A stretch of 64,000 bases of DNA from Neodiprion pinetum (lineage: Eukaryota > Arthropoda > Insecta > Hymenoptera > Diprionidae): NCBI RefSeq assembly GCF_021155775.2, contig NC_060234.1, positions 16,488,871 to 16,552,870 on the forward strand. The letters run 5' to 3'. Every line of letters begins with the position of its first letter. The first letter of the stretch is position 1. Both the position numbers and the translations under genes were made by a program. Shown here piece by piece: positions 55,945 to 64,000 of this stretch. A model generated the notes under the pieces. That model worked only from the letters and a program-made list of their open reading frames with translations, was not told the origin of the DNA and did not search any database.

Positions 55945-56304
55945 TTAATGTTTCGCAGCGTCCTGACGTTTCACAGCTTCAAGATACGTGGCTTCACCTT
56001 TTTTTCCCCCGAACGATTGATAAAACGTGTATTGCAACCATGTCGATCTGACATCCATATTTTTCATTAACTGTAACGCAAGATGGCTTCTTGAAAAAAT
56101 CATTCCATTGATCGCATTCAACTTCTCAGTATTCGCTTGCAGCCGCTTGTCATTGTCAATGATTCTCAGCTCACTAGCGCCGGCCATGGTCTCCAGAGCA
56201 ACAATCTTAGCCTCCAAAGCGTCGGTTTTGGTTTCAAGTACACCGCACGCATTTCGCATAATATTCTCAAGAGTATCAATTGTCTGCTGCAAAACATTCA
56301 TCAT
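55945..56304 (-). CDS. Maverick-associated coiled-coil protein (119 aa)
   Basis: On the minus strand an open frame from 56304 starts MMNVLQQTIDTLENIM and is rich in heptads (ALEAKIVALETMAG, NTEKLNAINGMI). It ends with WLQYTFYQSFGGKKGEATYLEAVKRQDAAKH, quoted here only for its basic tail. Length and pattern suggest a trimeric or dimeric structural protein. A longer upstream part in the same strand (to ~56340) is closed by a stop. It belongs to the virion-gene block by position. Function not known. Confidence 0.45.
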   Translation of the reverse strand: MMNVLQQTIDTLENIMRNACGVLETKTDALEAKIVALETMAGASELRIIDNDKRLQANTEKLNAINGMIFSRSHLALQLMKNMDVRSTWLQYTFYQSFGGKKGEATYLEAVKRQDAAKH

Positions 56305-56394
56305 GAATTTTGCAGAAGCAGCATCGTTAGACTGTTATGGGTCGGCTATGTTACACAATCGTTTACCGTCCAGATCATACTGATTGGCGGGGGT

Positions 56395-57631
56395 GATTTT
56401 GAATCCTACGCCTGGAGGTCCACCAATAAAGTTTTTACCCCCACTACGCTTCGAATGTCGCCCAAATATGTCTATGCTCATCACTGGACGGTCACTGAAG
56501 AAATGATGATTCTATATTGATCTGCCGCTAATAAACGATTCCAGCTTCCCTCAACTCTTCAATGATAGCGACTATTTCGTTGAAATGGCTGGTATTGCCT
56601 ACAGCCTGCGACGCCATAAGTAGTCAAAGACGATCTACAATTTCATTTGGATCATCTCAGTAGACGTAATAAACATCTTGCCCCTCCTTTCGCGCAATTT
56701 TATAGTTGGGTGAGACTTAACCAGATTTTTTCGGCGAGCTGACCTGTTGCGCGATAAAATTTCTATACTTTGCGCTTTTTGAATCGTCTCGAAGACTTCC
56801 ACCGGCTTGGTAAAATTTTCGATGCGCATTTGTCATCGTTACAATTTTAATGTGATCATTCTTGTCCGCGTCATTTAGAATCGATGCATCGGGCGATTTT
56901 TTCAATAATCATTCAAGTAATCCAGGTGTTCTCCCGTAACTTATATCCTCCACGTTGATCAGATTATCAATAAAACTGATTGGCGTATCACCAATTATCA
57001 TACCTTCTGTCAACTTTCGAATACCGTATTTGGTATCCAAATCCCTTTTTTTGCTTGTGCTGAAAATTTTCAGATATCGCGCCATGGAATCCGTTGTTTT
57101 CTTCACCGGCGTACTTGTAGTAGAAATTTCACCAAACTTTAGTGTTTTATCATTTGTATCCATGAAATTCCCATCGTCCATATCCTCATCCTCCTCATCA
57201 TCATCATTCCCGGTGCTCTCGCCATCTTTTTCTTCTTTTTTCTTTCATTGTAACATCCGGTAGTTCCGTTTTGATTTCTTGTTTGATATGCTGCTGCTGC
57301 TGCAGCTTTGAGGTATCCACCAATTCTTGCAACGGTTTACTAAAGGCTTAAATACCTCTCCCGTAACCTGTTCGGTCGTGTCCTTGTCCAACTTGAGCAA
57401 CTTGTGCTTCCGACATATGACATCGCATGCTTTCGATATTTCACTTTGGCTGAATGAGAGATTTCGAATAAACGTAGACATTTTCGAATCGCAATCCATT
57501 GCCGTGGGTGACGAGTGAGAAGAGAGCGTTAGTTTTACCACAATTGGACGGCCTGCTAAAATTGCACTCGCGATATTTGGCAACAAGTTTACATAAGGTT
57601 TTTCTATCTTCCTTTTTCCACGCCGAACCAT
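56395..57631 (-). pseudogene. Conserved Maverick protein of unknown function (broken)
   Basis: Minus-strand frames run MVRRGKRKIEKPYVNLLPN (57631), then MDDGNFMDTNDKTLKFGEI (57181) to GDTPISFIDNLINVEDISYGRTPGLLE (in part), then a second piece from 56905. A later piece has NEIVDRLRLLMASQAVGNTSH and EIVAIIEELREAGIVY (~56640-56530). This order matches a long hypothetical protein often seen next to capsid genes in insect Mavericks; I recall it as a pattern without a function. Breaks occur at ~57245, 56909, 56717 and 56660. It diverges from the plus-strand genes starting at 57737, with a shared upstream region. Confidence 0.55.
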
Positions 57632-57723
57632 TTTGTCGAAATTTGCGACAGGCAGTTTATCAGGCTGATCTTAAGATCTCATGATGCTAGGTTACCATGA
57701 CAACGAGAACTAAGATGACAGCA

Positions 57724-57757
57724 TATAAATTCATCCGTGTATAGAACTCTCGTTAGT
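57724..57757 (+). promoter_or_regulatory. TATA/initiator promoter of the PLA2-like gene
   Basis: TATAAATTCATCCGT at 57724-57738 is followed by TCGTTAGT at 57750-57757. The same layout (TATAAA.., TCATTAGT) recurs at 59720-59755. Confidence 0.6.
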
Positions 57758-57779
57758 TGTTTCCCAACTATAAGGAGGT

Positions 57780-58472
57780 GCACACGAAAGAGGCGCGGTG
57801 GTGGTTTGCTAAATAATATCATCGATCATCTTCCTGTTGAATTGCACGTGCCTGGGTATCAGCACTGCGGACCCAGAACGAAATTGACCAAGAGGTTGGC
57901 ACGTGGTGATCTGGGAATCAATCTGCTGGACGCTGCATGTGAAGACCATGACATTGCATACGCAAGGAATCAAGATATCGCAGCGAGAAATCTTGCCGAC
58001 AAAGTGCTCGGTAAGAAGGCGTGGAATGGCCAAGGACGCTAGTATGGGTGAAAAGGCTGTCGTCTGGGGAGTCAGCAACACTATAAAAGCTGAATCTAAG
58101 CTTGCAATGGGCTTAGCTGTGAAGCGGTCGAAACTTGGAGCGGCTGCAACAGAGAAATCTGCAGCAGGCGGGAAGAGTAAACAGCGAAAGAGAACGGTGA
58201 ATCTTGAATCCATCATCACAACTGCAAAGGTCGCCATGCAACCGGATCATGAAGCTGTCGACTCGGCGTTAGCGGGTGCTCGTGCGGCCGCGCGTGGGAC
58301 TGGGAAGAATGTTCGTGTGCCTCGCGTGATACCTGTGCCTGATAAAATTGGCTGCATCCTACAGCTCTTCGTTCCAACTCTGGCCAGTCTAAGCGCTACT
58401 GGAGCTTTTGCGGGTGGTGCCGCGGGTATAGCTAAAGCGTTCAACGAAGCTAGTATCGCAAACATCGCTTGA
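57780..58472 (+). pseudogene. Maverick phospholipase A2 / pX-like virion protein
   Basis: The first frame has GGGLLNNIIDHLPVELHVPG, then a parvovirus-VP1-like phospholipase A2 core: YQHCGPRT (calcium loop) and CEDHDIAY with the catalytic His-Asp. The calcium loop normally has Gly where this copy has Arg. After a frameshift near 58025 the second frame continues with EKAVVWGVSNTIK and a basic KSKQRKRT stretch. It ends RVIPVPDKIGCILQLFVP..GAFAGGAAGIAKAFNEA, resembling the adenovirus pX-like core peptides known in adintoviruses. Such a protein could help the particle through membranes. The Arg in the calcium loop and the frameshift indicate decay. Confidence 0.75.
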
Positions 58473-58498
58473 ACGGAACCAAACGGCACAATGCAACA

Positions 58499-58946
58499 AT
58501 GGAGGCGATTGCGCTGGGCAAGGGATTATACCTGAGCCCCTACCGCAGCGGCATGGGTCCGTATTTACGACCGGCAAAAAACTAGCAAAGCTACCACACA
58601 GAGTTCTCACCGACATTAATTTACTCAAATATGCTGAAAATATAAAAATTTCACATTTTCGTGGCGTTTTCATGCGAAATGATCTACCGAAATCAGGGCC
58701 AAAAATGCGAGAATCTGCAATTATTAATCTTGACAATAAAAACGGTTCAGGGACACATTGAGTTGCGTATAAGAAAAATCGCGATCACGTTGTGTATTTC
58801 GATAGTTTCGGTGATTTGAAACAACCTACGGATCTGATGAAGTATCTCGGTGTTGGTAGCGTAAAATACAATCATAAGAGGTATCAAGAATATGATACTG
58901 TGATTTGCGGCCACTCGTGTCTCAAATTTCTCAGCGGACAGTCATG
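58499..58946 (+). pseudogene. Adenovirus-type cysteine protease (adenain-like)
   Basis: It starts MEAIALGKGLYLSPYRSGMG, shifts frame near 58558, then reads HRVLTDINLLKYAENIKISHF and RGVFMRNDLPKSGPKMRESA (58597-58710). The catalytic His lies in NGSGTH (58741-58758), directly followed by a TGA. FDSFGDL supplies the acidic residue and VICGHSCLKFL (~58902) the Cys nucleophile. The final stop is at 58944-58946. The family matures capsids of adenoviruses and Maverick-like elements. The triad positions survive, but the frameshift and internal stop inactivate it. Confidence 0.85.
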
Positions 58947-58976
58947 AAAAGACAAGTGTCACATGAGCAAGCATTT

Positions 58977-59681
58977 GTCATGTCGGAATCGTTGACGTTA
59001 ACACTGTCAGGTACATCCTCTGTACTGGAGGCTCAATATTTCCCCCCAGTTGAGTTATTACCGGAGAAAAACTATGTTCTCGGACTCATCGTATTCCTGA
59101 CATTCAATTCAATACTCCATATTCATGAGACGTAAAATAAATTCTACCTGAAACAAGCGGACAACAGCAGAGAGGTCATCACGATACACACGGGAAGCTA
59201 TAAAATTAAGGATATTGAAAATTTTCTGCGTAAGGAGCTACCCGCCGATATCACCCTTAGTCTGAGAGTCAACGACAACGAGCTGAGCAGTGAAGTCATG
59301 TGCAATCAAGTCGTAGACTTCAAACCCAAAGGTTCTATCAGTCGATTATTGGGATTTAAAGCGGTTGATTTAGCACGAGAAGCTACGCATAAATCAGAAT
59401 TACCGGTAGCCATACTGATGGTTGATATTTTACGCGTTAAGTGCAACATAACCACAGGGGCGTACATAAACGAGCGTCAAGCTCACACGATTCACGAATT
59501 TTGCCCAACCATTTTATCAGGATATAAGATTGTCAAAATGCTTGGCAACGTCATTTACCTACCAATCGCCGTACAGTCGATACATCATTTACAGCTGAGA
59601 ATAGTCGATCGAGACGACGAGCTGATTGATTTTCGCGGCGAAACGATAACCGTGTGTTTACATGTGAAATCACTAAAATGA
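58977..59681 (+). pseudogene. Penton-type (single jelly-roll) minor capsid protein
   Basis: From the ATG at 58979 or just upstream, MSESLTLTLSGTSSVLEAQYF begins a frame that stops at 59133-59135. It resumes in the same phase with TGSYKIKDIENFLRKELP, then SRLLGFKAVDL, ITTGAYINERQAHTIHEFCP, VIYLPIAVQSIHHLQLRIVD and FRGETITVCLHVKSL to 59681. This is the well-conserved penton-like protein of insect Mavericks. One internal TAA is the only lesion seen. It would form the five-fold vertices of the capsid. Confidence 0.82.
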
Positions 59682-59800
59682 TGGGAATCGTGTTTGAGAC
59701 GAAAAAGTTGGGCAAAATTTATAAAAGTGAGCCGTCATTGTCAAAAATCATTAGTCGCCCAGCACCTCTGACAACGCTTACATCCCGAACGAGGCTCTGA
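59681..59800 (+). CDS. 39-codon ORF overlapping the penton stop and the hexon promoter
   Basis: ATG at 59681 overlaps the penton TGA (59679-59681). The frame runs MGIVFETKKLGKIYKSEP to TGA at 59798-59800. The TATA box of the next gene (59720) and its initiator (59748) lie inside it. It may be a small conserved protein, a remnant of the hexon N-terminus, or chance. Confidence 0.25.
   Translation: MGIVFETKKLGKIYKSEPSLSKIISRPAPLTTLTSRTRL
59720..59755 (+). promoter_or_regulatory. TATA/initiator promoter of the hexon-type gene
   Basis: TATAAAAGTGAGCCGT (59720-59735) is followed by TCATTAGT at 59748-59755. CCGT and the initiator repeat the layout at 57724-57757. Confidence 0.6.
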
Positions 59801-59836
59801 ACGTTCGGTTTCTTCAGAGCCTAAGCCTTTTATTAT

Positions 59837-61103
59837 GTGGAAATTTTGGAAAATAAGAATTTGTATTCACTGGATCCTGTGCGTGTTACCATGGAAGAAA
59901 TGACAAGAATACAGAAACCTGTGGTATTCGACGAATCGATTGCGCACTCTGAGATTCATGCTCATCAGACGTTTGCATCATCCACCTTCCAAAATAACGA
60001 TGAAATCCATATTGTTGTTCAACATCAAGACTTGTGCCTACTGCCCAATCAAAGCTCTCTCCACATTCACGGAAAAATCACAAAGGGTGATGGTATGATT
60101 GCGGTGACGACTACGAAATTGATCAATATGGCTATTTGCCATTTGTTTGAAGGAGTTCACTCCAAGTTGAACGGTGTGGACATCAATCGGAATAAAAATG
60201 TTGGTACCACCAGCGTTATGAAGGGACACTTATCCTTGAGACCGGGCAGTAATATAGTCTGGAAAATACCGGTTAGTTGAGTGATGAACCGAACTAACTG
60301 ATGCTTCTGGAAATTTAAACGTTGTTCTACCGGTGAATTATATACTGGGCTTCGCCGAAGATTATTGTCGAGTCATCGTCAATGCTAAACACGAGTTGAT
60401 TCTTACACGTTCCAACACTGATTTGAATACTGTGATTCACACCCTACCCATGGAAAACTTTAAAATTACCCTTAATAAAATCGAGGAGTTGCTGCCATAC
60501 ATCAAACTGGCTGATAAACCGAAAATCCAACTGCTGAACTACATGCCCAAGGACCCAGCCATATCCATGAGTTTTCGTTCTTGGGAAACGTACGTGTATC
60601 CGATGCTTCCGTCAACGACCCGACATGTGTGGGCGGTCAAAATATCGACCCAGTTAGAGGAGCCGAGGTATGTCCTTCTGGGATTCCAAACTGCAAGAAG
60701 AAACGATCTCCAGAAAAATGCTAGCGAATTTGATCATTGTCGAATCAGAGATGTGAAACTCTTCCTCAACTCGCAGTGTTATCCGTATGGAAATTTGAAT
60801 CTCGATATATCCAATAATCAGTACGCCATTCTCTATGACATGTATGACCAGTTTCAAACGGCCTACTACAACAAAGAAGCCGAACCTTTGTTATCGAAGC
60901 GTGAATTCATAGACCAAGCTCCCCTTATCGTTATCGGTTGCTCGAAACAGAATGAATCGTTGAAAACCGGACCGGTGGATATTCGATTGGAATTTGAAGC
61001 GAGCGTAGAATTTCCCGCAAACACTGCAGCCTATTGCATGATCTTGCACGATCGTATCATCGAGTACAGCCCGATTAGTGGCACGGTCAAGGAATTAGTA
61101 TAA
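59837..61103 (+). pseudogene. Hexon-type (double jelly-roll) major capsid protein
   Basis: The first frame has MEEMTRIQKPVVFDESIAHSE, DEIHIVVQHQDLCLLPNQSS and an MAICHLFEGVHSKLNGVDIN segment, ending at 60280. After a short frameshifted gap the second frame (60333-61103) carries YILGFAEDYCRVIVNAKHEL, then SFRSWETYVYPMLPSTTRHVWAVK, IRDVKLFLNSQCYPYGNLNLDI and the C-terminal YCMILHDRIIEYSPISGTVKEL (in part). Position after the penton and the shared promoter type support the major capsid role. The combined length of ~420 codons fits Maverick/adintovirus hexons. A frameshift between the two halves inactivates it. Confidence 0.78.
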
Positions 61104-61319
61104 GTCAATTTTGGGATTAAATGTTTAATTATTATTGTGCGAATGAAGAAAATATGTGGAAGGTTATTTGCTCAATTTAAAATAACATGATCTATTAACA
61201 TTATTATGTACAAGCTGAAAACAGAATGTAATAGCTGATAAATAAAAAACATCTATTCAGAGCATACAATTGTTATTTTTTGAAACGTTCTATTTCACCC
61301 AACCACATGATAAAGAAAG
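61104..61319. other. 3' flank of the hexon-type gene
   Basis: AT-rich, with AATAAAAAAC at ~61239, a likely polyadenylation signal. No gene. Confidence 0.5.
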
Positions 61320-61409
61320 TCACCATCTTGCGGCGAGCATTGGAAACAACGCAGTCGATCGGTGGAATATCGATTGATCGATAATCCGACAAACCTGCGG
61401 CAACACCCA

Positions 61410-61725
61410 ATGACACCAACTGTCGGTAAGATCGAAGATAACAATTCGGTCAGTAAAAAATGTGCGCCATCTAACGGTAAGAATTTGAAGTGTTTGCTTA
61501 TCCGACGGCGAAAAAATCAAAATGGCTGCTCATTCGACAACACAAAAATTTCCTTGTCAAACTGTCTGTCGGTGAAATCGAGCAAAAATACGGGTGGCCC
61601 CATCTAAGTCAACCTTACAGTCGGTAACAATATCGCAGGTAGGGCTTACTAGCGCGGAGGTAACATCCCGACTGTCGGTAAGGTAGGAATTGGGACTTCT
61701 CTGCCGGTACGCCGCTATTTTTCAA
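61410..61725. repeat. Subterminal region with repeated GTCGGTAA-type motifs
   Basis: CTGTCGGTAAG (~61423), TCGGTCAGTAAA (~61447), ACGGTAAG (~61477), CTGTCGGTGAAA (~61569), AGTCGGTAAC (~61620), CTGTCGGTAAGG (~61671) and CCGGTACG (~61705) are scattered over 300 bp. The same core forms the tandem units in the terminal repeats at 3990-4075 and, inverted, at 44230-44355. Its position next to the capsid genes fits the far end of a Maverick. Confidence 0.55.
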
Positions 61726-61740
61726 GTTAGAACTCTTATA

Positions 61741-62543
61741 TCTATACTACTGAGAATAAGAGCACAATTCATTTGATTGAAAATCGAGAGTTCCACGAAA
61801 GAACTAAACATATTAACCTACGGTATCACCAGCTGCGCGAGATAGTAGAGTCGGGATAGTAGAGTTGCATGTAGTTTATACGTCTTCAGAAACACAACGC
61901 AGCGATATATTCACTAGAGCGTTGCCACGAAACAGATTCCTATGTCACAATGACAGTATGAGGCTGTAACGGGTACAAAAACATGGAAAATGTTTAGACG
62001 GCGGAAGTGTTGAAGTGAGCCCACAACATTGTCTTTGTATGGATGTGAGCATGCGTAGATAAGCTTGTGTGGAAAAGTAGCATGCGTGCCGATCGCGCGT
62101 CAGTCGCTCTGGATCCATTGTAAGAGCTAGTCGAAAATAAAGAATCCAATGTTGACCTTAAACTGATAATCATTGTGTACTCCTGGACGCCTTATTCCTT
62201 CTCCTCTCAAAACAGCAACGGTTACCTCAACAGAACATGTTTTTAGACAGCATAAGCACAATCAGTCATTCGATTTTGATTCATCTTAACTTTTTTTTGA
62301 TTTCTTGATAGTTATTTTCTCTATAGTTTACAAAGAGGTTTTTTTAATTTTTTGATTGGATAATTTTATATGAATTATTAAACACAAATTCTTTTCTTTA
62401 AATTATGTGCTAAATTTTCAAATACCGTGATTTATTCATTGTTATAAAACAACATTCCCGTCGGCAGACTATAAATACCACATGATTTAAAAAGATACTT
62501 TTTATTTTTGTAGATTGGACAATTTTTAGTGAAGTTATAATAT
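61741..62543. other. No supported gene; possible solo-LTR debris
   Basis: 61966-62215 starts TGTAACGGGTACAAA, contains AATAAAGAATCC (~62142) and ends near AACAGCAACGGTTACC. It looks like a Gypsy-type LTR but has no partner or target duplication. 62250-62540 is AT-rich. Confidence 0.35.
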
Positions 62544-62999
62544 TGTTACGTCCGTGGACGCCGTTTATTCTCGAGCAGTAAGGAATAAATTGGTTCGACT
62601 TCGCTTTTACGTCCGGGGAGAACCAGAAGTTAGTATGAGGGTTGAATAACCGTTTGGATGATTGAGATATCAACTACATATTTGTTTAAAGAATTTGTGG
62701 ATTAGTTTAAACGGAGTGTGTAGATCACAATATCGGTAATAAAAGTTATACGTGAGGTTGTTGAGTGTGATATAGAATCGATCGTGTCGAACATTGGAAT
62801 AAGAATGAATCTAAGGTAAATAGGAGTACCCGTAAGGTGCGCAAAATGGTGTGGAATAGAATTAGTAGAGTCGACAAAACACAAGTGGCGTGAGCCAGAA
62901 TGAAAATAGAAGGACAGGAATGAGATGATGAGGTCACTCTAAGGATCGTGGGAGAGTGACGAGATGGGGGAGAAGTATTGCAATACGCCGGACGTAACA
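62544..62999 (-). repeat. LTR (probably Gypsy type), minus strand
   Basis: On the minus strand it begins TGTTACGTCCGGCG (62999) and ends CACGGACGTAACA (62544), with perfect 11-bp inverted ends and GAATAAACGG near the 3' end. AAGTGGGGGCT (minus strand) lies directly before it at ~63000-63010 and resembles a polypurine tract, so it would be a 3' LTR whose interior to the right is lost. No matching 5' LTR is in the window. Confidence 0.6.
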
Positions 63000-63178
63000 A
63001 GCCCCCACTTGAAGGGAACATTCGTTGATGTATGGCGAACGAATGTTTAGAATGAGAAGAAATGAATCGGATAGCCGGAAAGGATCCGAGTCGCTTGTTA
63101 TATTCTATTGTACATAACTTTGTAATGTGTTTGCGTTATTGTGAGTGAGTGAAGCTTACACTTGTGTGTGTTATCGTA
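63000..63178. other. Remnant next to the LTR, no gene
   Basis: If the LTR is a 3' LTR this is the last piece of its interior. No coding frame was recognised. Confidence 0.35.
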
Positions 63179-63182
63179 TTAA

Positions 63183-63918
63183 GGGGGTATTCTAGTGTAG
63201 AAATTTAAAAAAATCGATTTTTTTTTTTTTATATTTTCAAAGCTTAACCTTTCAAGAATGTGTCCTTAAAAGGACAAGTCAAAATTTCAATTATTTTCAG
63301 AGATATAGCTATTTTAGTGACACGTCTTCAATACTGGCTCGGCTGGAACGAATTTTACTCGAAACTTTAAACGCGTTTTTCTCAAAACTACATTTTTCAA
63401 AACGGTTGACATGATTTCTCAAGTTCTATTGAACCGATTTACTTGAAATTTGGTGAGAATCTTCTCAATACATGTCTCTATCGCACGAACTATTATTATA
63501 ACGAAATAATAATTTTTACTATTTTTAAAAAATTCAGAAACGTCCAAAAAAGTAAAAAAAAACGTATTATTTTTTCGGACAGCCGTAATTTGGCAAAAAA
63601 AAATTTTTTTTCGACTTTTTTTTAGTTAGTACGATAGCTGCATTTATGTAGATTAATAATCTTTTTTTTTTTTTTTTCTGATTTTGAAAATGCTTGCAAT
63701 CGTGACAACATTGGCGCGCCATTTTTTTTGTACCCCCCACTTCAACAACTCATAGCACTTTCAATTTTGTATTTTTTGACTTGTTTTTTTTTTTTTTGTA
63801 ATCGTGAAATAATAATGAACGCCTGATAAAAAAATGGATGGTAAAAATATTTTTTGTTTTTTGTTTATAGCACTTCAAAAAACACCTCAAATTCATGCCT
63901 CTACACTAGAATACCCCC
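63183..63918. mobile_element. TTAA-flanked MITE with 18-bp inverted repeats
   Basis: TTAA at 63179-63182 and 63919-63922 flanks perfect 18-bp inverted ends, GGGGGTATTCTAGTGTAG and its complement. The 736-bp interior is AT-rich with long T runs and no coding capacity. The TTAA target suggests mobilisation by a piggyBac-type transposase, but its ends differ from those at 5857-8976 and 45339-50356. Confidence 0.85.
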
Positions 63919-64000
63919 TTAATATGAATGATTAAGATGGTACATAGTATGCATATGTGGAAATTGTCAATACAATATTTTGAGAATGCATGATTACAAG

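Noticed and set aside
61966..62215. Solo LTR starting TGTAACGGG
   Set aside because: No partner copy or target duplication found by eye; kept only as a note in the region entry.
1..64000. CRISPR arrays, tRNA, rRNA or bacterial operons
   Set aside because: No regularly spaced repeats with unique spacers, no clover-leaf gene and no prokaryotic gene organisation were seen; tRNA-like matches are only primer sites.

Overview
This window is eukaryotic, almost certainly insect, and is essentially transposable-element debris. The evidence is an errantivirus-type Gypsy with an env gene, two Copia elements primed on an internal (half-tRNA) site of the initiator methionine tRNA, two BEL/Pao elements, TTAA-targeting piggyBac-type elements, and several Maverick/Polinton (adintovirus-like) copies. 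The order of insect cannot be fixed from the sequence. No host gene can be named with confidence. No rRNA, tRNA, CRISPR array or bacterial operon was seen.

Layout, left half. Positions 1-4475 are the end of Maverick copy A: a broken protein-primed family B DNA polymerase on +, an integrase on -, and a ~620-bp terminal repeat. Positions 5016-29188 are a nested stack with clean target-site duplications (TSDs). A minus-strand Gypsy with env (5020-29184, TSD AACT) was hit in env by a ~3.1-kb TTAA element (5857-8976). The same Gypsy was hit near the gag-pol junction by a plus-strand BEL/Pao (13787-25757, TSD GTAAC). That BEL was in turn hit by a Copia (17666-22079, TSD GTTTG). With the insertions subtracted, the Gypsy is about 9.1 kb and the BEL about 7.55 kb, both normal sizes.

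Middle. 29189-32830 has no recognisable gene apart from one zinc-ribbon-like ORF and a long trinucleotide microsatellite. 32830-38607 is Maverick copy B: a promoter, a coiled-coil ORF, an integrase on +, and a converging polymerase on -. 38610-43060 is mostly featureless, with a possible terminal exon pair of a host gene around 42.4-42.9 kb. 43068-43765 is a decayed minus-strand gene with a putative OB-fold segment and a duplicated 38-codon unit.

Right half. 43812-61740 may be one large, heavily broken Maverick, or several fragments side by side. A terminal repeat related to copy A (inverted) is followed by a polymerase fragment on +. This fragment is split at a TTAA by a piggyBac derivative (45339-50356), which is itself split by a second Copia (45638-50149). 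That Copia has an uninterrupted 1318-codon gag-pol and LTRs differing at only about 3 of 176 positions, so it is the youngest full element here. A 5'-truncated BEL/Pao follows (50368 to ~55800). Next is the Maverick virion module: two minus-strand structural or unknown genes, then on + a phospholipase A2/pX-like protein, an adenovirus-type cysteine protease, a penton-type and a hexon-type capsid protein. All are degraded by stops or frameshifts. A region rich in GTCGGTAA-like motifs, shared with the terminal repeats of copies A and C, follows. The right end carries an LTR (62544-62999) and a TTAA-flanked MITE (63183-63918).

The most informative observations are the dated nesting orders, a TATA/initiator arrangement shared by three Maverick genes, the shared terminal-repeat/integrase junction in two Maverick copies, the GTCGGTAA motif, and the near-intact Copia.
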